Below, in pieces: positions 30,277-36,606 of a stretch of 38,368 nt of DNA; position 1 is the stretch's first letter, and each line of letters starts with the position of its first letter. Position numbers and translations under genes: made by a program. The DNA lies in the IMG/VR virus record IMGVR_UViG_3300025009_000250, positions 1 to 38,368 of that record; one strand, 5' to 3'. A model generated the notes under the pieces. That model saw only the letters and a program-made list of their open reading frames with translations, searched no databases and was not told the origin of the DNA. The DNA is from a virus.

Positions 30277-30962
30277 TGTTTTTTTATAATGTCGTTAATT
30301 CTCTTGTGGACGGTTTCCAAACTCCACTCTTTATAATTTTGTTCGCAGTGCTTCATTGCTTTTGCGACTTGTTGTCCAGTATATCCCACTAAATCTTTTG
30401 CCGGTCTTAATTCTCTTTTAAGGGCGGAGTTAAATTGTTTCTTGTTTTCAAATTTCCAATCTTTTGTTTTCCAATAGAAAGCTATCAACCGCAAATCTTT
30501 TCTTTTATCATTTTTTAGTTTTTCTAGTTCTTTTAAGAAATCCCATTCTGCGGTTTCCGCAATCTGTTCTACTCTACTCTCCTCTACTCTACTCTCCTCT
30601 GGCTTAGCATCGGCTAAGCATTGGCTAAGCACATATTTTCTGCAATCATTTAAAGTTAATAATTTTTTCTCTTTTTGATGTTGGGTTGGCTTAATTCTCC
30701 TTATATCCAGCCAGTTATTTTGATGCCAGTCAGTTATTACCACTACCCCGCTTTTGAAAGGAATAATAAGTCCAGTATCAATTAAATTTTTTAAATCACC
30801 TTTTTCTCCACCATAAAGTCTAAGTATTCTTGTTGGCGAAACAAACCCCTCATCATCCGCCTCCATTCCAAGTAAAAAATAAATCGCCTTTGCTGATAAT
30901 GATATGTTTAAAAAATTATCAGTTTCCATTATCGCTTTATCAAACATTCTTTTAGAACTCAT
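30273..30962 (-). CDS. Phage replisome organiser / replication initiation protein
   Basis: 229 residues from ATG 30962. The start SSKRMFDKAIMETDNFLNIS, then LSAKAIYFLLGMEADDEGFV, is the typical opening of phage replisome-organiser winged-helix proteins. Upstream in-frame codons would lie in the HNH gene, and AAAATAT precedes ATG 30962. A repeated VEESRVEESRVEQIAETA segment (about 143-160) links it to a DnaD-like C-terminal part (ALKRELRPAKDLVGYTGQQV). It likely binds the origin and loads the downstream helicase. Confidence 0.7.
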   Translation of the reverse strand: MSSKRMFDKAIMETDNFLNISLSAKAIYFLLGMEADDEGFVSPTRILRLYGGEKGDLKNLIDTGLIIPFKSGVVVITDWHQNNWLDIRRIKPTQHQKEKKLLTLNDCRKYVLSQCLADAKPEESRVEESRVEQIAETAEWDFLKELEKLKNDKRKDLRLIAFYWKTKDWKFENKKQFNSALKRELRPAKDLVGYTGQQVAKAMKHCEQNYKEWSLETVHKRINDIIKKQ

Positions 30963-31347
30963 ATATTTTGTTGCCTTTTCCAATGTTACACTCATCGCAA
31001 GAAAGCGTTAGATTATTTTTATTAGATGTTCCACCTTTAGAAATTGGATATATATGGTCAATATGGAAAACAACTTCTGGTGCTTTTCTTCCACAATATT
31101 GACAAGTAAAATTATATTTTTTTAAAAAATCAAATCTATCTTTTAATCGAGTATATCTATAATATTTTCTATTTTTTATTTTATGACATTCTTTACAATA
31201 CCACCCAAAACCATTACATCCTTTTCCTGTAAAATTATGAAAAAAATTACTTTCATTTAATGCAAATACTTCTTTACATAACAAACATTTTCTTAAACCA
31301 AACTTCTTTAAACCCCTTCTATTTTTTTGTGTCTGTCTTTCTTTCAT
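30952..31347 (-). CDS. HNH endonuclease with N-terminal zinc finger
   Basis: 131 residues from ATG 31347 (MKERQTQKNRRGLKKF). A CLLCKEVF ... WYCKECH zinc site precedes an HNH core: CQYCGRKAPEVVFHIDHIYP then ISKGGTSNKNNLTLSCDECN. The arrangement matches free-standing homing-type nucleases. Its stop overlaps the start of the replication organiser by 11 bases. The 32-codon leader and terminator-like hairpin directly upstream may limit its expression. Confidence 0.8.
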   Translation of the reverse strand: MKERQTQKNRRGLKKFGLRKCLLCKEVFALNESNFFHNFTGKGCNGFGWYCKECHKIKNRKYYRYTRLKDRFDFLKKYNFTCQYCGRKAPEVVFHIDHIYPISKGGTSNKNNLTLSCDECNIGKGNKIYEF

Positions 31348-31351
31348 ATTT

Positions 31352-31450
31352 TTAACAGGCAAAAAAGAGCCGACAGGAAATTCTTGGAAGAAAACCGCCG
31401 GCTCTTTTTTGCCAATTATCTATTAAATTATATTCCAAGAATTTCATCAT
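31352..31450 (-). CDS. Possible 32-residue leader peptide through a terminator
   Basis: ATGATG at 31450 opens a frame of 32 codons (MMKFLEYNLIDNWQKRAGGF...) ending in TAA four bases before the HNH gene's ATG. TATAAA lies 8 bases upstream. The frame reads through both arms of the 15-bp terminator stem. A translating ribosome would therefore alter termination. It could equally be a chance frame. Confidence 0.35.
   Translation of the reverse strand: MMKFLEYNLIDNWQKRAGGFLPRISCRLFFAC
31358..31413 (-). terminator. Intrinsic terminator with a competing upstream pairing
   Basis: A perfect 15-bp stem (31358-31372 with 31399-31413) contains the GAGCCG/CGGCTC core and T6 on either strand. Inside its loop, 31377-31389 is perfectly complementary over 13 bases to 31433-31445, upstream in the leftward transcript. 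The two pairings interleave and the connecting segment (4 bases) is too short for both to form fully. This is the geometry of an attenuator. Confidence 0.65.
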
Positions 31451-31512
31451 ATATCTATTTTATACCTCCTTTTTAAACTTGCAAGTCAAGGGGGTGTTTA
31501 AGGTGTGGATAA
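31451..31512 (-). promoter_or_regulatory. Promoter with DnaA-type box
   Basis: TTATCCACA (complement of 31504-31512), then TTGACT (complement of 31484-31489), TGCAAGT (complement of 31477-31483) and GGTATAAAATA with TATAAA at the complement of 31459-31464. The TGCAAGT-N10-GGTATAAAATA block is shared exactly with the Mom promoter at 32147-32177. The -35 to -10 distance is 19, so either TTGACT is not used or an activator helps. Confidence 0.5.
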
Positions 31513-31519
31513 GTATAAT

Positions 31520-32146
31520 CTATACAAATTTTCTATCCAAAATATATAAAAATCTATATTGCCAATCATTACCTTTAATATGTTTAATCCCGGGATATTG
31601 TTTTTGTAAAAATTCTTTTGCTCTGGTTTTGTGGCGATGATACATTGAAACGGGATGCACTCTCTCACCCGAAGGAAGAATATAAAAATCACAGGGTATC
31701 TTTCCTATTATTTTAGCATTTGTCGCTTTATAAATTATTCCAGTATTTCCCACACTGCCGTCAGCGTAAGTTATTATAAATTTTATATTTTTATAAACCT
31801 GTTTTAAATAACTTAATAATAAGGCAATGCACTGGCTCTCACTGTTTTTAGGCAATTCATCAGATAACCACATCCTATCAAATTCACAGAAATTGCCTTT
31901 TGTTATTTTAGAATGAATAGAATGTTTTATTGTTGGTCTTATTCCATACCCTAGTTGCATAAAACCTTTATCTTCATTTACTAAAAAACTTTTAAATCTA
32001 TTTTTTGTTGATTTGTGAGAATAATGATATTTTTTTACTAATTCATCTACTACACCATTATCAGCTTCTTTCAAGATAAATTTTCCATTTGTAATTCCAA
32101 CAGGTTGTTTACCAAATAAAGATTCTTTATATATTAAAGTTTTCAT
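31520..32146 (-). CDS. Mom-like adenine modification protein
   Basis: 208 residues. Segments YHYSHKSTKNRF, FCEFDRMWLSDELPKNSESQ, then CIALLLSYLK, IKFIITYADGSVGNTGIIYK and HPVSMYHRHK follow the layout of Mom-family proteins (a GNAT-like fold) such as phage Mu Mom. Mom converts adenine in DNA to a carbamoylmethyl-type derivative and protects phage DNA from restriction. TATAAA lies 6 bases before the ATG, so the message is probably leaderless, and a 15-bp terminator lies about 110 bases after the stop. Target sequence and exact modification are unknown. Confidence 0.7.
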   Translation of the reverse strand: MKTLIYKESLFGKQPVGITNGKFILKEADNGVVDELVKKYHYSHKSTKNRFKSFLVNEDKGFMQLGYGIRPTIKHSIHSKITKGNFCEFDRMWLSDELPKNSESQCIALLLSYLKQVYKNIKFIITYADGSVGNTGIIYKATNAKIIGKIPCDFYILPSGERVHPVSMYHRHKTRAKEFLQKQYPGIKHIKGNDWQYRFLYILDRKFV

Positions 32147-32326
32147 ATTTATTTTATACCTATTTTTTCTACTTGCATATAATTATTTATGTTTTATGAT
32201 TTATTTAAGTTTCAACCGAAACACTATTTTTAAATCGGATTTTGAAACAACAGCTTTCACTACTGGGCAATTCGGCAAGCCGGTTGTCTGGGGCGGGTAA
32301 AGAGGGGATTTTCAAAGTCTCCTTTT
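32147..32326 (-). promoter_or_regulatory. Mom promoter and structured intergenic segment
   Basis: TGCAAGT (complement of 32171-32177), N10, GGTATAAAATA with TATAAA (complement of 32153-32158) six bases before the Mom ATG. Further upstream GTTTCAA (32210-32216) pairs with TTGAAAC (32242-32248), with inner CCGA/TCGG. CGGCAAGCCG (about 32272-32281) forms a small palindrome. No gene is seen in these 180 bases. Confidence 0.45.
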
Positions 32327-32719
32327 TTATTTATAAAAGCCCTTTGTCGGATTTTTAAATAAATACAATCCTTTGGCTTTCCGTTTCTCGTTTTCAATCG
32401 CTAATAAATCTTTGTAAGATTTCCCTGTTTTAAGTTTCAATGTTTTTCCTGTTTTGTGCCGATACTCATACTGATATTTAATAATTTTTTCTCTTTTAAG
32501 TTTTCGGTAGTTTTTCATATAATCAATTTGGCTCGCCCATATTGATTTTTTTCTCTTGATTAAATCGGTCAATCCATTCTTTTTTAAATGATAATGAATA
32601 CAGCTATGGTTTATGCCATATTTCCTCGCCACCGCAGTTTTTAGAACCCCCGCTTTCACTTCGGCGATAATGTTTTGGACATCTTCCTGCGACAGTTTAT
32701 TTTTAGTTGCTCCGGACAT
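32327..32719 (-). CDS. HTH DNA-binding protein
   Basis: 130 residues from ATG 32719 (MSGATKNKLSQEDVQNIIAE). AEVKAGVLKTAVARKYGINH is a resolvase/transposase-style helix-turn-helix (TAVARKYGIN, then CIHYHLKK). A long basic helical tail follows (MKNYRKLKREKIIKYQYEYR). No nuclease core is visible, so a sequence-specific regulator or HNH-accessory protein is likely. It starts 4 bases after the upstream stop. Confidence 0.6.
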   Translation of the reverse strand: MSGATKNKLSQEDVQNIIAEVKAGVLKTAVARKYGINHSCIHYHLKKNGLTDLIKRKKSIWASQIDYMKNYRKLKREKIIKYQYEYRHKTGKTLKLKTGKSYKDLLAIENEKRKAKGLYLFKNPTKGFYK

Positions 32720-32723
32720 AAAA

Positions 32724-33155
32724 TTAGGTTGTGTTAGAAAAAAATACATCTTTCAGGGCGGATAAAAGTGGATTTTTTTCTTCACCGCCTCTCTTGTCAT
32801 AAATCCAGCGTTTCATTTTATTCATTCTAGTTATTTCGTCTTCGCCTAATACAACTTTGAGTTCTTTGGGAACTTCTATTTTCCATCTTTGTAAAATATT
32901 CCCCGCTAGATACAAATAAATGTTAACCCATTTGTGATTCAATGGCACCCTGCCGGTTTGGGGCATAATATAAGCAAGACATTCCGCGTCCCCGACTGTT
33001 TTACTTTTTAGTTCGGGTTTTGCCATTTCAATGAGCCCGTTTATCATTCGCTCTGATTTTACTTCATTAAGCAACTTTTCAGGCGGTATCCATTCGGTAT
33101 TTGCCAGAAGTATTTTTGTATTCTCCTTATTATTAAACTTCATATTAGTTTTCAT
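32724..33155 (-). CDS. Hypothetical early protein
   Basis: 143 residues (MKTNMKFNNKENTKILLANT...), mixed alpha/beta, with EWIPPEKLLNEVKSERMING and LNHKWVNIYLYLAGNILQRW. It is the first leftward gene after the short-RNA locus and is preceded by a TATAAT with a small palindrome. The first of two near ATGs (33155) is used; 33143 is possible. Unknown function. Confidence 0.55.
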   Translation of the reverse strand: MKTNMKFNNKENTKILLANTEWIPPEKLLNEVKSERMINGLIEMAKPELKSKTVGDAECLAYIMPQTGRVPLNHKWVNIYLYLAGNILQRWKIEVPKELKVVLGEDEITRMNKMKRWIYDKRGGEEKNPLLSALKDVFFSNTT

Positions 33156-33212
33156 AATTTTATAATAACCAACTCTTTCCTTTGAATTACAATTAAGGCT
33201 TAACTATGGAAC

Positions 33213-33237
33213 ATTATATATCAGATAGATTGTCTAT
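33213..33237 (-). promoter_or_regulatory. -10 element with adjacent palindrome
   Basis: TATAAT on the complement of 33213-33218 lies about 58 bases before the ATG at 33155. Just upstream ATAGA-TTG-TCTAT (33225-33237) is an inverted repeat in the -10/-35 interval. No good -35. It could be a repressible early promoter. Confidence 0.4.
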
Positions 33238-33269
33238 GTCTTGCAGTTTCCTTTGGGATAAAATCATTG

Positions 33270-33434
33270 TAAAAACAAAAAACCGCCCCTCAATTAAGAG
33301 AGAACGGTTTCTTGGTAATCGGTCAAATTACTGTTTGCTCCAACAAGGCAAACAAAAGAAAATTCGTTCACGGAAACTAATTCTATTTTCTTTGTCTTGT
33401 TCATTTGTTGGAAAATTATTGATAATTTGACCTC
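33270..33434 (-). ncRNA. Short structured transcript, candidate small RNA
   Basis: A strong promoter (complement of 33441-33469) starts transcription near 33434. The first bases, GGTCAAATTA (complement of 33423-33432), pair perfectly with TAATTTGACC (complement of 33321-33330) at the far end. Inside, TCCAACAA pairs with TTGTTGGA, then AAAGAAAAT with ATTTTCTTT, and a GTTT/GAAC apical hairpin follows. An intrinsic terminator (AAACCG, inner CTC/GAG, CGGTTTTTTG) closes it at 33267-33310. The result is a rod-like RNA of about 165 nt. It is reminiscent of 6S RNA in shape only; no sequence family is recognised. Confidence 0.6.
33294..33404 (-). CDS. Possible 36-residue peptide within the short transcript
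   Basis: ATG 33404 opens a frame of 36 codons (MNKTKKIELVSVNEFSFVCL...) whose TAA lies inside the terminator stem-loop. It nearly fills the transcript and so offers an alternative to a pure RNA function. There is no Shine-Dalgarno, and the start codon lies in a loop between two predicted stems. Either or both readings may be true. Confidence 0.35.
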   Translation of the reverse strand: MNKTKKIELVSVNEFSFVCLVGANSNLTDYQETVLS

Positions 33435-33440
33435 ATTTAT

Positions 33441-33485
33441 ATCTTATACCTATTCAGTTTTAATGTCAAGCAAATATGTGGATAG
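33441..33485 (-). promoter_or_regulatory. Promoter of the short transcript with DnaA-type box
   Basis: CTATCCACA (complement of 33477-33485, one change from a DnaA box), seven bases, TTGACA (complement of 33464-33469), 17-bp spacer and TAAGAT (complement of 33441-33446), overlapping TATAAG. The preceding GG matches the GGTATAA element of two other early promoters. Confidence 0.65.
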
Positions 33486-33749
33486 CTTTTTAAAACTTGA
33501 CACGATTTTCCAAAATCCTAAAAATGAGTTAAAAATTCTTTTTGAGCTTTGTGCTGTAATAAAAATTTTCAAAAAAAATTATACCACATTGCTGGGTTGA
33601 GCGGTTTAAAAACAATTTTTCGCAGAGTGGGTGTTGTGGTTGAGCCACCATATTACCAAAATATGGCTTAAAATAAGGTTAAAATTTGACATCGGCTTTT
33701 CAAAATGCTATCATATAAGAAGAACGAGTGGAGCGTTCCTTAAAAAATT
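33486..33749 (+). promoter_or_regulatory. Divergent intergenic region with rightward promoter
   Basis: No gene is seen in 33435-33749 except the promoters. Rightward: TTGACA (33686-33691), 17 bp, TATCAT (33709-33714), then a leader with GAACG/CGTTC (33722-33738) before ATG 33750. Upstream, AGCCA-CC-ATATT pairs with AATATGGCT (about 33650-33675). The region is very AT-rich and holds the DnaA-type box at its left end, so an origin is possible but not shown. Confidence 0.6.
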
Positions 33750-33923
33750 ATGAAAACATATCTTGTTGAATTTCAATGGGCATCGCCGTATCCTAAACAA
33801 ATGGATTTGCGAGTCTCCGCTTCTTCAATGGCCACTGCCTCTGCCAGAGCCATAAGGGCTTGGCGAAAAGAGAATGGCCGGAAACGACTCAAATCTGTTA
33901 ATCTTCACATTACAAGTTTATGA
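33750..33923 (+). CDS. Small basic protein, rightward unit gene 1
   Basis: 57 residues (MKTYLVEFQWASPYPKQMDL...). An N-terminal beta strand then RVSASSMATASARAIRAWRK, a compact alpha/beta peptide with a basic end. TGA overlaps the next ATG (ATGA). It has its own TTGACA/TATCAT promoter. Being opposite to nearly all genes it may act as an early switch or antagonist; no family recognised. Confidence 0.55.
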   Translation: MKTYLVEFQWASPYPKQMDLRVSASSMATASARAIRAWRKENGRKRLKSVNLHITSL

Positions 33924-34138
33924 AAAAACTTTATGATTATGCAACGGAGTGCATTACTGAATTGGGTAATTTGGTCGGCAAAATGAGAAAGAAAGGCGAA
34001 GACATCGGATTGACTGAATCGCAAACAAAAAAGGTTTGGGTAACAGCTTTTGATGTTTTAGCCAAGAAACAAAAAATATCCCGCCAGATAATGAGCCAAA
34101 ATCTAAGCAAAAAAACATCCCCGCCAGAGAATGTTTGA
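33920..34138 (+). CDS. Small helical protein, rightward unit gene 2
   Basis: 72 residues (MKKLYDYATECITELGNLVG...). Three helices are likely, with TESQTKKVWVTAFDVLAKKQ and a KISRQIMSQNLSKK segment that could be a DNA-contacting helix. It is coupled to gene 1 by ATGA and followed by a rightward terminator at 34250-34283. A regulatory role is plausible but unproven. Confidence 0.55.
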   Translation: MKKLYDYATECITELGNLVGKMRKKGEDIGLTESQTKKVWVTAFDVLAKKQKISRQIMSQNLSKKTSPPENV

Positions 34139-34152
34139 TTATTAAAAGTATA

Positions 34153-34237
34153 GCATAAACCCCTAACTCCACAAGTAGTTTATGCAAAACAAAAAACAAA
34201 TATCCGCTAGTCCGATTTTTAACGGGGCGGATATTTG
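34153..34237 (-). terminator. Leftward terminator of the lysis genes plus a second hairpin
   Basis: CAAATATCCGC (34197-34207) pairs with GCGGATATTTG (34227-34237), 11 bp. On the minus strand it is followed by TTTTTTGTTTT, a classical intrinsic terminator for the late unit. Beyond it GCATAAAC (34153-34160) pairs with GTTTATGC (34178-34185), a second hairpin between the convergent units. Confidence 0.75.
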
Positions 34238-34249
34238 CTTTGCGTATTG

Positions 34250-34283
34250 ACAAAAAGTAAGATTAAACTTTTTGTTCTTTTTT
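34250..34283 (+). terminator. Rightward terminator of the two-gene unit
   Basis: ACAAAAAGT (34250-34258) pairs with ACTTTTTGT (34267-34275), followed by TCTTTTTT (34276-34283) on the plus strand. Confidence 0.65.
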
Positions 34284-34315
34284 GCTGGTGTCATAACTTC
34301 CAGCCGGCAATCCAT

Positions 34316-34341
34316 AAAATCTTACGAAAAAATCTTACGAA
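34316..34341. repeat. Perfect tandem 13-mer
   Basis: AAAATCTTACGAA occurs at 34316-34328 and again at 34329-34341, directly beyond the stop of the transglycosylase gene. Only two copies; role unknown. Confidence 0.85.
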
Positions 34342-34348
34342 CTCTCGG

Positions 34349-34885
34349 CTAAAAATTTTTCCAACAGCTAAAACTTTCTTGCCACGCCGACAATCCTTGC
34401 CCCTCCAAAATCTTTACTCCGCATTTTAAATTGTCTTTGGCGTTTAAGACATCACCCTCGCATTTAAAAAATTCCCAAGTGCCGTCTATAATTTGCAGTA
34501 TACCTTTGGCGGATGATTTTTTATTCTTTGCGGATTGGATTAAAGAACTCTCACAATCCGCAATTTTCACCATTAACGGTTCTTTCGGGAAGTATTGTTT
34601 TATCAATCCCTTAATTCCCGCCACATTATCATTTTCAAGCCCCACAATGCCCCCAGAGGTGCTTCCATCACCTTCCTCGTCTTTCCCCTCATCCCCCCTT
34701 TTTTCATTCAAGGCAAGCGATTTTTCGGGGGTATCAGGAATAACTGAAACGACAAGAGCCGAGGAAGCCAAAGTTGATTTCGGCGAAGCGTAAGCGATAT
34801 TTATCACTTTCGGTTCGGGTGGCATTATCGCTAGATTAACCGCCGAGGCCAAAGCCAAGAGTGATTTAATTGTTAGGGTGAACAT
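34349..34885 (-). CDS. Secreted lysozyme-like transglycosylase (endolysin component)
   Basis: 178 residues. Residues 1-33 are a signal-type segment (MFTLTIKSLLALASAVNLAI, then YASPK). A linker rich in Asp, Gly and Ser follows (EKRGDEGKDEEGDGSTSGG). About 104-178 is a lysozyme/SLT fold: VKIADCESSLIQSA with catalytic E112, SSAKGILQIIDGTWEFFKC and DNLKCGVKILEGQG. Four cysteines probably form disulfides in the periplasm. It cuts peptidoglycan during lysis and is the last gene of the late unit. The signal peptide allows export without a holin. Confidence 0.7.
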   Translation of the reverse strand: MFTLTIKSLLALASAVNLAIMPPEPKVINIAYASPKSTLASSALVVSVIPDTPEKSLALNEKRGDEGKDEEGDGSTSGGIVGLENDNVAGIKGLIKQYFPKEPLMVKIADCESSLIQSAKNKKSSAKGILQIIDGTWEFFKCEGDVLNAKDNLKCGVKILEGQGLSAWQESFSCWKNF

Positions 34886-34912
34886 AGGGCAAGATGAGTT
34901 CCTGCCGGACTT

Positions 34913-35146
34913 CTATTTTTCCGCCCCTAAAATAGTTCCTTCACTATTTGAGATAAAGTTTTTGACGATATATCCCATACCGGAAGCCATAGCCACTTGT
35001 AAAAGGCTGGCGTAGTCAAACGAAGCGAACGAAAAGTTTTCTGCGTTTAAAGCGGAACCAAAAGCCAAAAAGACTGTTGATAAAACTGCGACTAGAAGTC
35101 CACGCCCTAAATCGCCCAAATTAACTCTGAATAGTTTTGATTTCAT
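34913..35146 (-). CDS. Holin-like membrane protein
   Basis: 77 residues, two hydrophobic segments (about 14-31, RGLLVAVLSTVFLAFGSA; about 47-64, LLQVAMASGMGYIVKNFI) with a short basic N terminus and charged C terminus. Located between the amidase and the transglycosylase, the usual position of a holin. No specific family is claimed; the size suits a class II holin. Confidence 0.6.
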   Translation of the reverse strand: MKSKLFRVNLGDLGRGLLVAVLSTVFLAFGSALNAENFSFASFDYASLLQVAMASGMGYIVKNFISNSEGTILGAEK

Positions 35147-35147
35147 A

Positions 35148-35633
35148 TTATAAATTGCTAATTATTTGATAAAGATTCCGGCCGGGACAGGAAGTTGACG
35201 AAAAATCCCTGTGGCCATTTACCACTTTTATATTATATCTCGCCTTTTTCTCTTTTACCAGTTTTTCAAGGGCGGTTAATTGAGCCAAAGTCGGTTCTTC
35301 AATTTCCATATTCCCCTGCAAACAAATTCCGATGGATTGCTTATTGTAGCCTATCGTGTGCGCCCCCTCTTCGTTGTCCACCCGGCCTTGATAAACTCGC
35401 CCGGAATAAGAAATGAAGTATTGGTATCCGATGTAAAAATTTAAAACGGAACGAAATCCCCACTTGCTTTTATGATATTCGTTCACCTGCTCAAAATTAA
35501 GCAGACCCGCTCCGTGGTGGATTATTATGTATTTCGGGTCGTTTAAATTCGGCACGGTCAATTTTTCCTTTAAGAGCATAATTCTTAATTGGAGTTGAAG
35601 TATTTGAAGTTGGAGCTTTAATTTTTCTATCAT
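35148..35633 (-). CDS. N-acetylmuramoyl-L-alanine amidase (endolysin)
   Basis: 161 residues. Zinc ligands fit the Amidase_2/PGRP family: KYIIIHHGAG (H39), then VNGHRDFSSTSCPG with H141 and C149. The GRVDNEEGAHTIGYNKQSIG block (83-102) and CLQGNME are typical. A helical N-terminal tail (LQLQILQLQLRIML) precedes the domain. It cleaves the amide between N-acetylmuramic acid and the peptide. Its ATG overlaps the peptidase-gene stop, giving a lysis cassette. Confidence 0.9.
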   Translation of the reverse strand: MIEKLKLQLQILQLQLRIMLLKEKLTVPNLNDPKYIIIHHGAGLLNFEQVNEYHKSKWGFRSVLNFYIGYQYFISYSGRVYQGRVDNEEGAHTIGYNKQSIGICLQGNMEIEEPTLAQLTALEKLVKEKKARYNIKVVNGHRDFSSTSCPGRNLYQIISNL

Positions 35634-36469
35634 TTTTTAAAAGGTTTTTTTAATAATTCTTTAAAGGCCAGCCAAAAGACTTTTATCAAGTCTAGAACCC
35701 AGTTAGTTTCTTTCGGCGGATAGAAAGTGTCGTTTTTTTTTGCTTCCTCTTTTCTTGCGATGTGAAAACGCTTAACATAAGAAAAGTCTTGTTCAGCTAA
35801 TTTCAAAAACGGCTCGTAAGTGTCAAAAATACCAGTAAATTGTTTTTGGTTGTAGGCGACAGTCCAATGATTTTCTTGACCAAGTCTGATATAAACTCCT
35901 CTTTCGTCTAAAATCCAAGCTTCTACCGAAACACCAAGAATAGAAAATTGCAAGGACAAAATTATCTTTTTTATTTTTTCTTCTTTTGGTTCATTGGGAG
36001 AGAATACATATTCGTGCAAAAATTCATATTTTGATAGCCACTCTTGGCCGGCTTTCAGGCAGTCTTCTTTATTTGCTCCTTTGAAAGAATAGTATTCGTC
36101 TATGTTTTTTAAATCTTCTGAATAAGGTAACATTTCTTCGGGTATCAGGCCGTGTTTTCTAATTGCTTCGCAAACCGTGTTGGGATCATTGCCTCCCTCT
36201 TTTGTGCCGGCCATAATTCCCACAAATCTATCAGAATAATTGACTTTTTCCTTAAATAAACGAAACATTAAAACTTCTATCGCTGAAAGTGTGCCAAAAC
36301 TGACACAATTATAAGTTTCAAAATTTATATTTTGTTTTTCTTTTTCGGGCAGATAATCAGTCCAATCGGAATTGGGTTGCAAAACAATCTGGGGAACATT
36401 CCCCCCGCCAAAAATATAATTATCAGGTGTGATGACTGGCGGTTTGAAACCATAATTTTTATTTTTCAT
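35630..36469 (-). CDS. Papain-like cysteine peptidase
   Basis: 279 residues. Cys in YNCVSFGTLSAIE (C55), His in NHWTVAYNQ (H201) and the following IFDTYEP (D216) match a papain-type Cys-His-Asp/Asn triad; GGNDPNTVCEAIRKHGL lies between them. The C terminus is an amphipathic or membrane-binding helix (WVLDLIKVFWLAFKELLKKP). It precedes the amidase, so a role in lysis, virion processing or peptide cross-link hydrolysis is plausible. ATG 36469 follows a CTTCC/GGAAG hairpin. Confidence 0.65.
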   Translation of the reverse strand: MKNKNYGFKPPVITPDNYIFGGGNVPQIVLQPNSDWTDYLPEKEKQNINFETYNCVSFGTLSAIEVLMFRLFKEKVNYSDRFVGIMAGTKEGGNDPNTVCEAIRKHGLIPEEMLPYSEDLKNIDEYYSFKGANKEDCLKAGQEWLSKYEFLHEYVFSPNEPKEEKIKKIILSLQFSILGVSVEAWILDERGVYIRLGQENHWTVAYNQKQFTGIFDTYEPFLKLAEQDFSYVKRFHIARKEEAKKNDTFYPPKETNWVLDLIKVFWLAFKELLKKPFKK

Positions 36470-36507
36470 ATATTTGCGTCTTCCAAAACGGAAGAATTTA
36501 TCTGGTA

Positions 36508-36597
36508 TTGATTTGTTTATTTCCTTTTGTTATAATTATACCATTATTAGCTTTGTGATTAAAGTGCAGGATACTCACAAAGCGTCCTGCACTTTAA
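36508..36597 (+). promoter_or_regulatory. Rightward promoter and leader hairpin of the homing endonuclease
   Basis: TTGATT (36508-36513), 17 bp, TATAAT (36531-36536). TATAATTATA is palindromic, so a leftward -10 also exists for the peptidase gene. In the rightward leader TTAAAGTGCAGGA (36559-36571) pairs perfectly with TCCTGCACTTTAA (36585-36597), ending nine bases before ATG 36607. The stem may limit translation of early transcripts. Confidence 0.6.
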
Positions 36598-36606
36598 TTT
36601 TATCTT

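Noticed and set aside
33206-33600. Two plus-strand frames of 74 and 67 codons across the short-RNA locus
   Set aside because: They run through the terminator and promoter of the minus-strand transcript, lack promoters and have no coherent composition.
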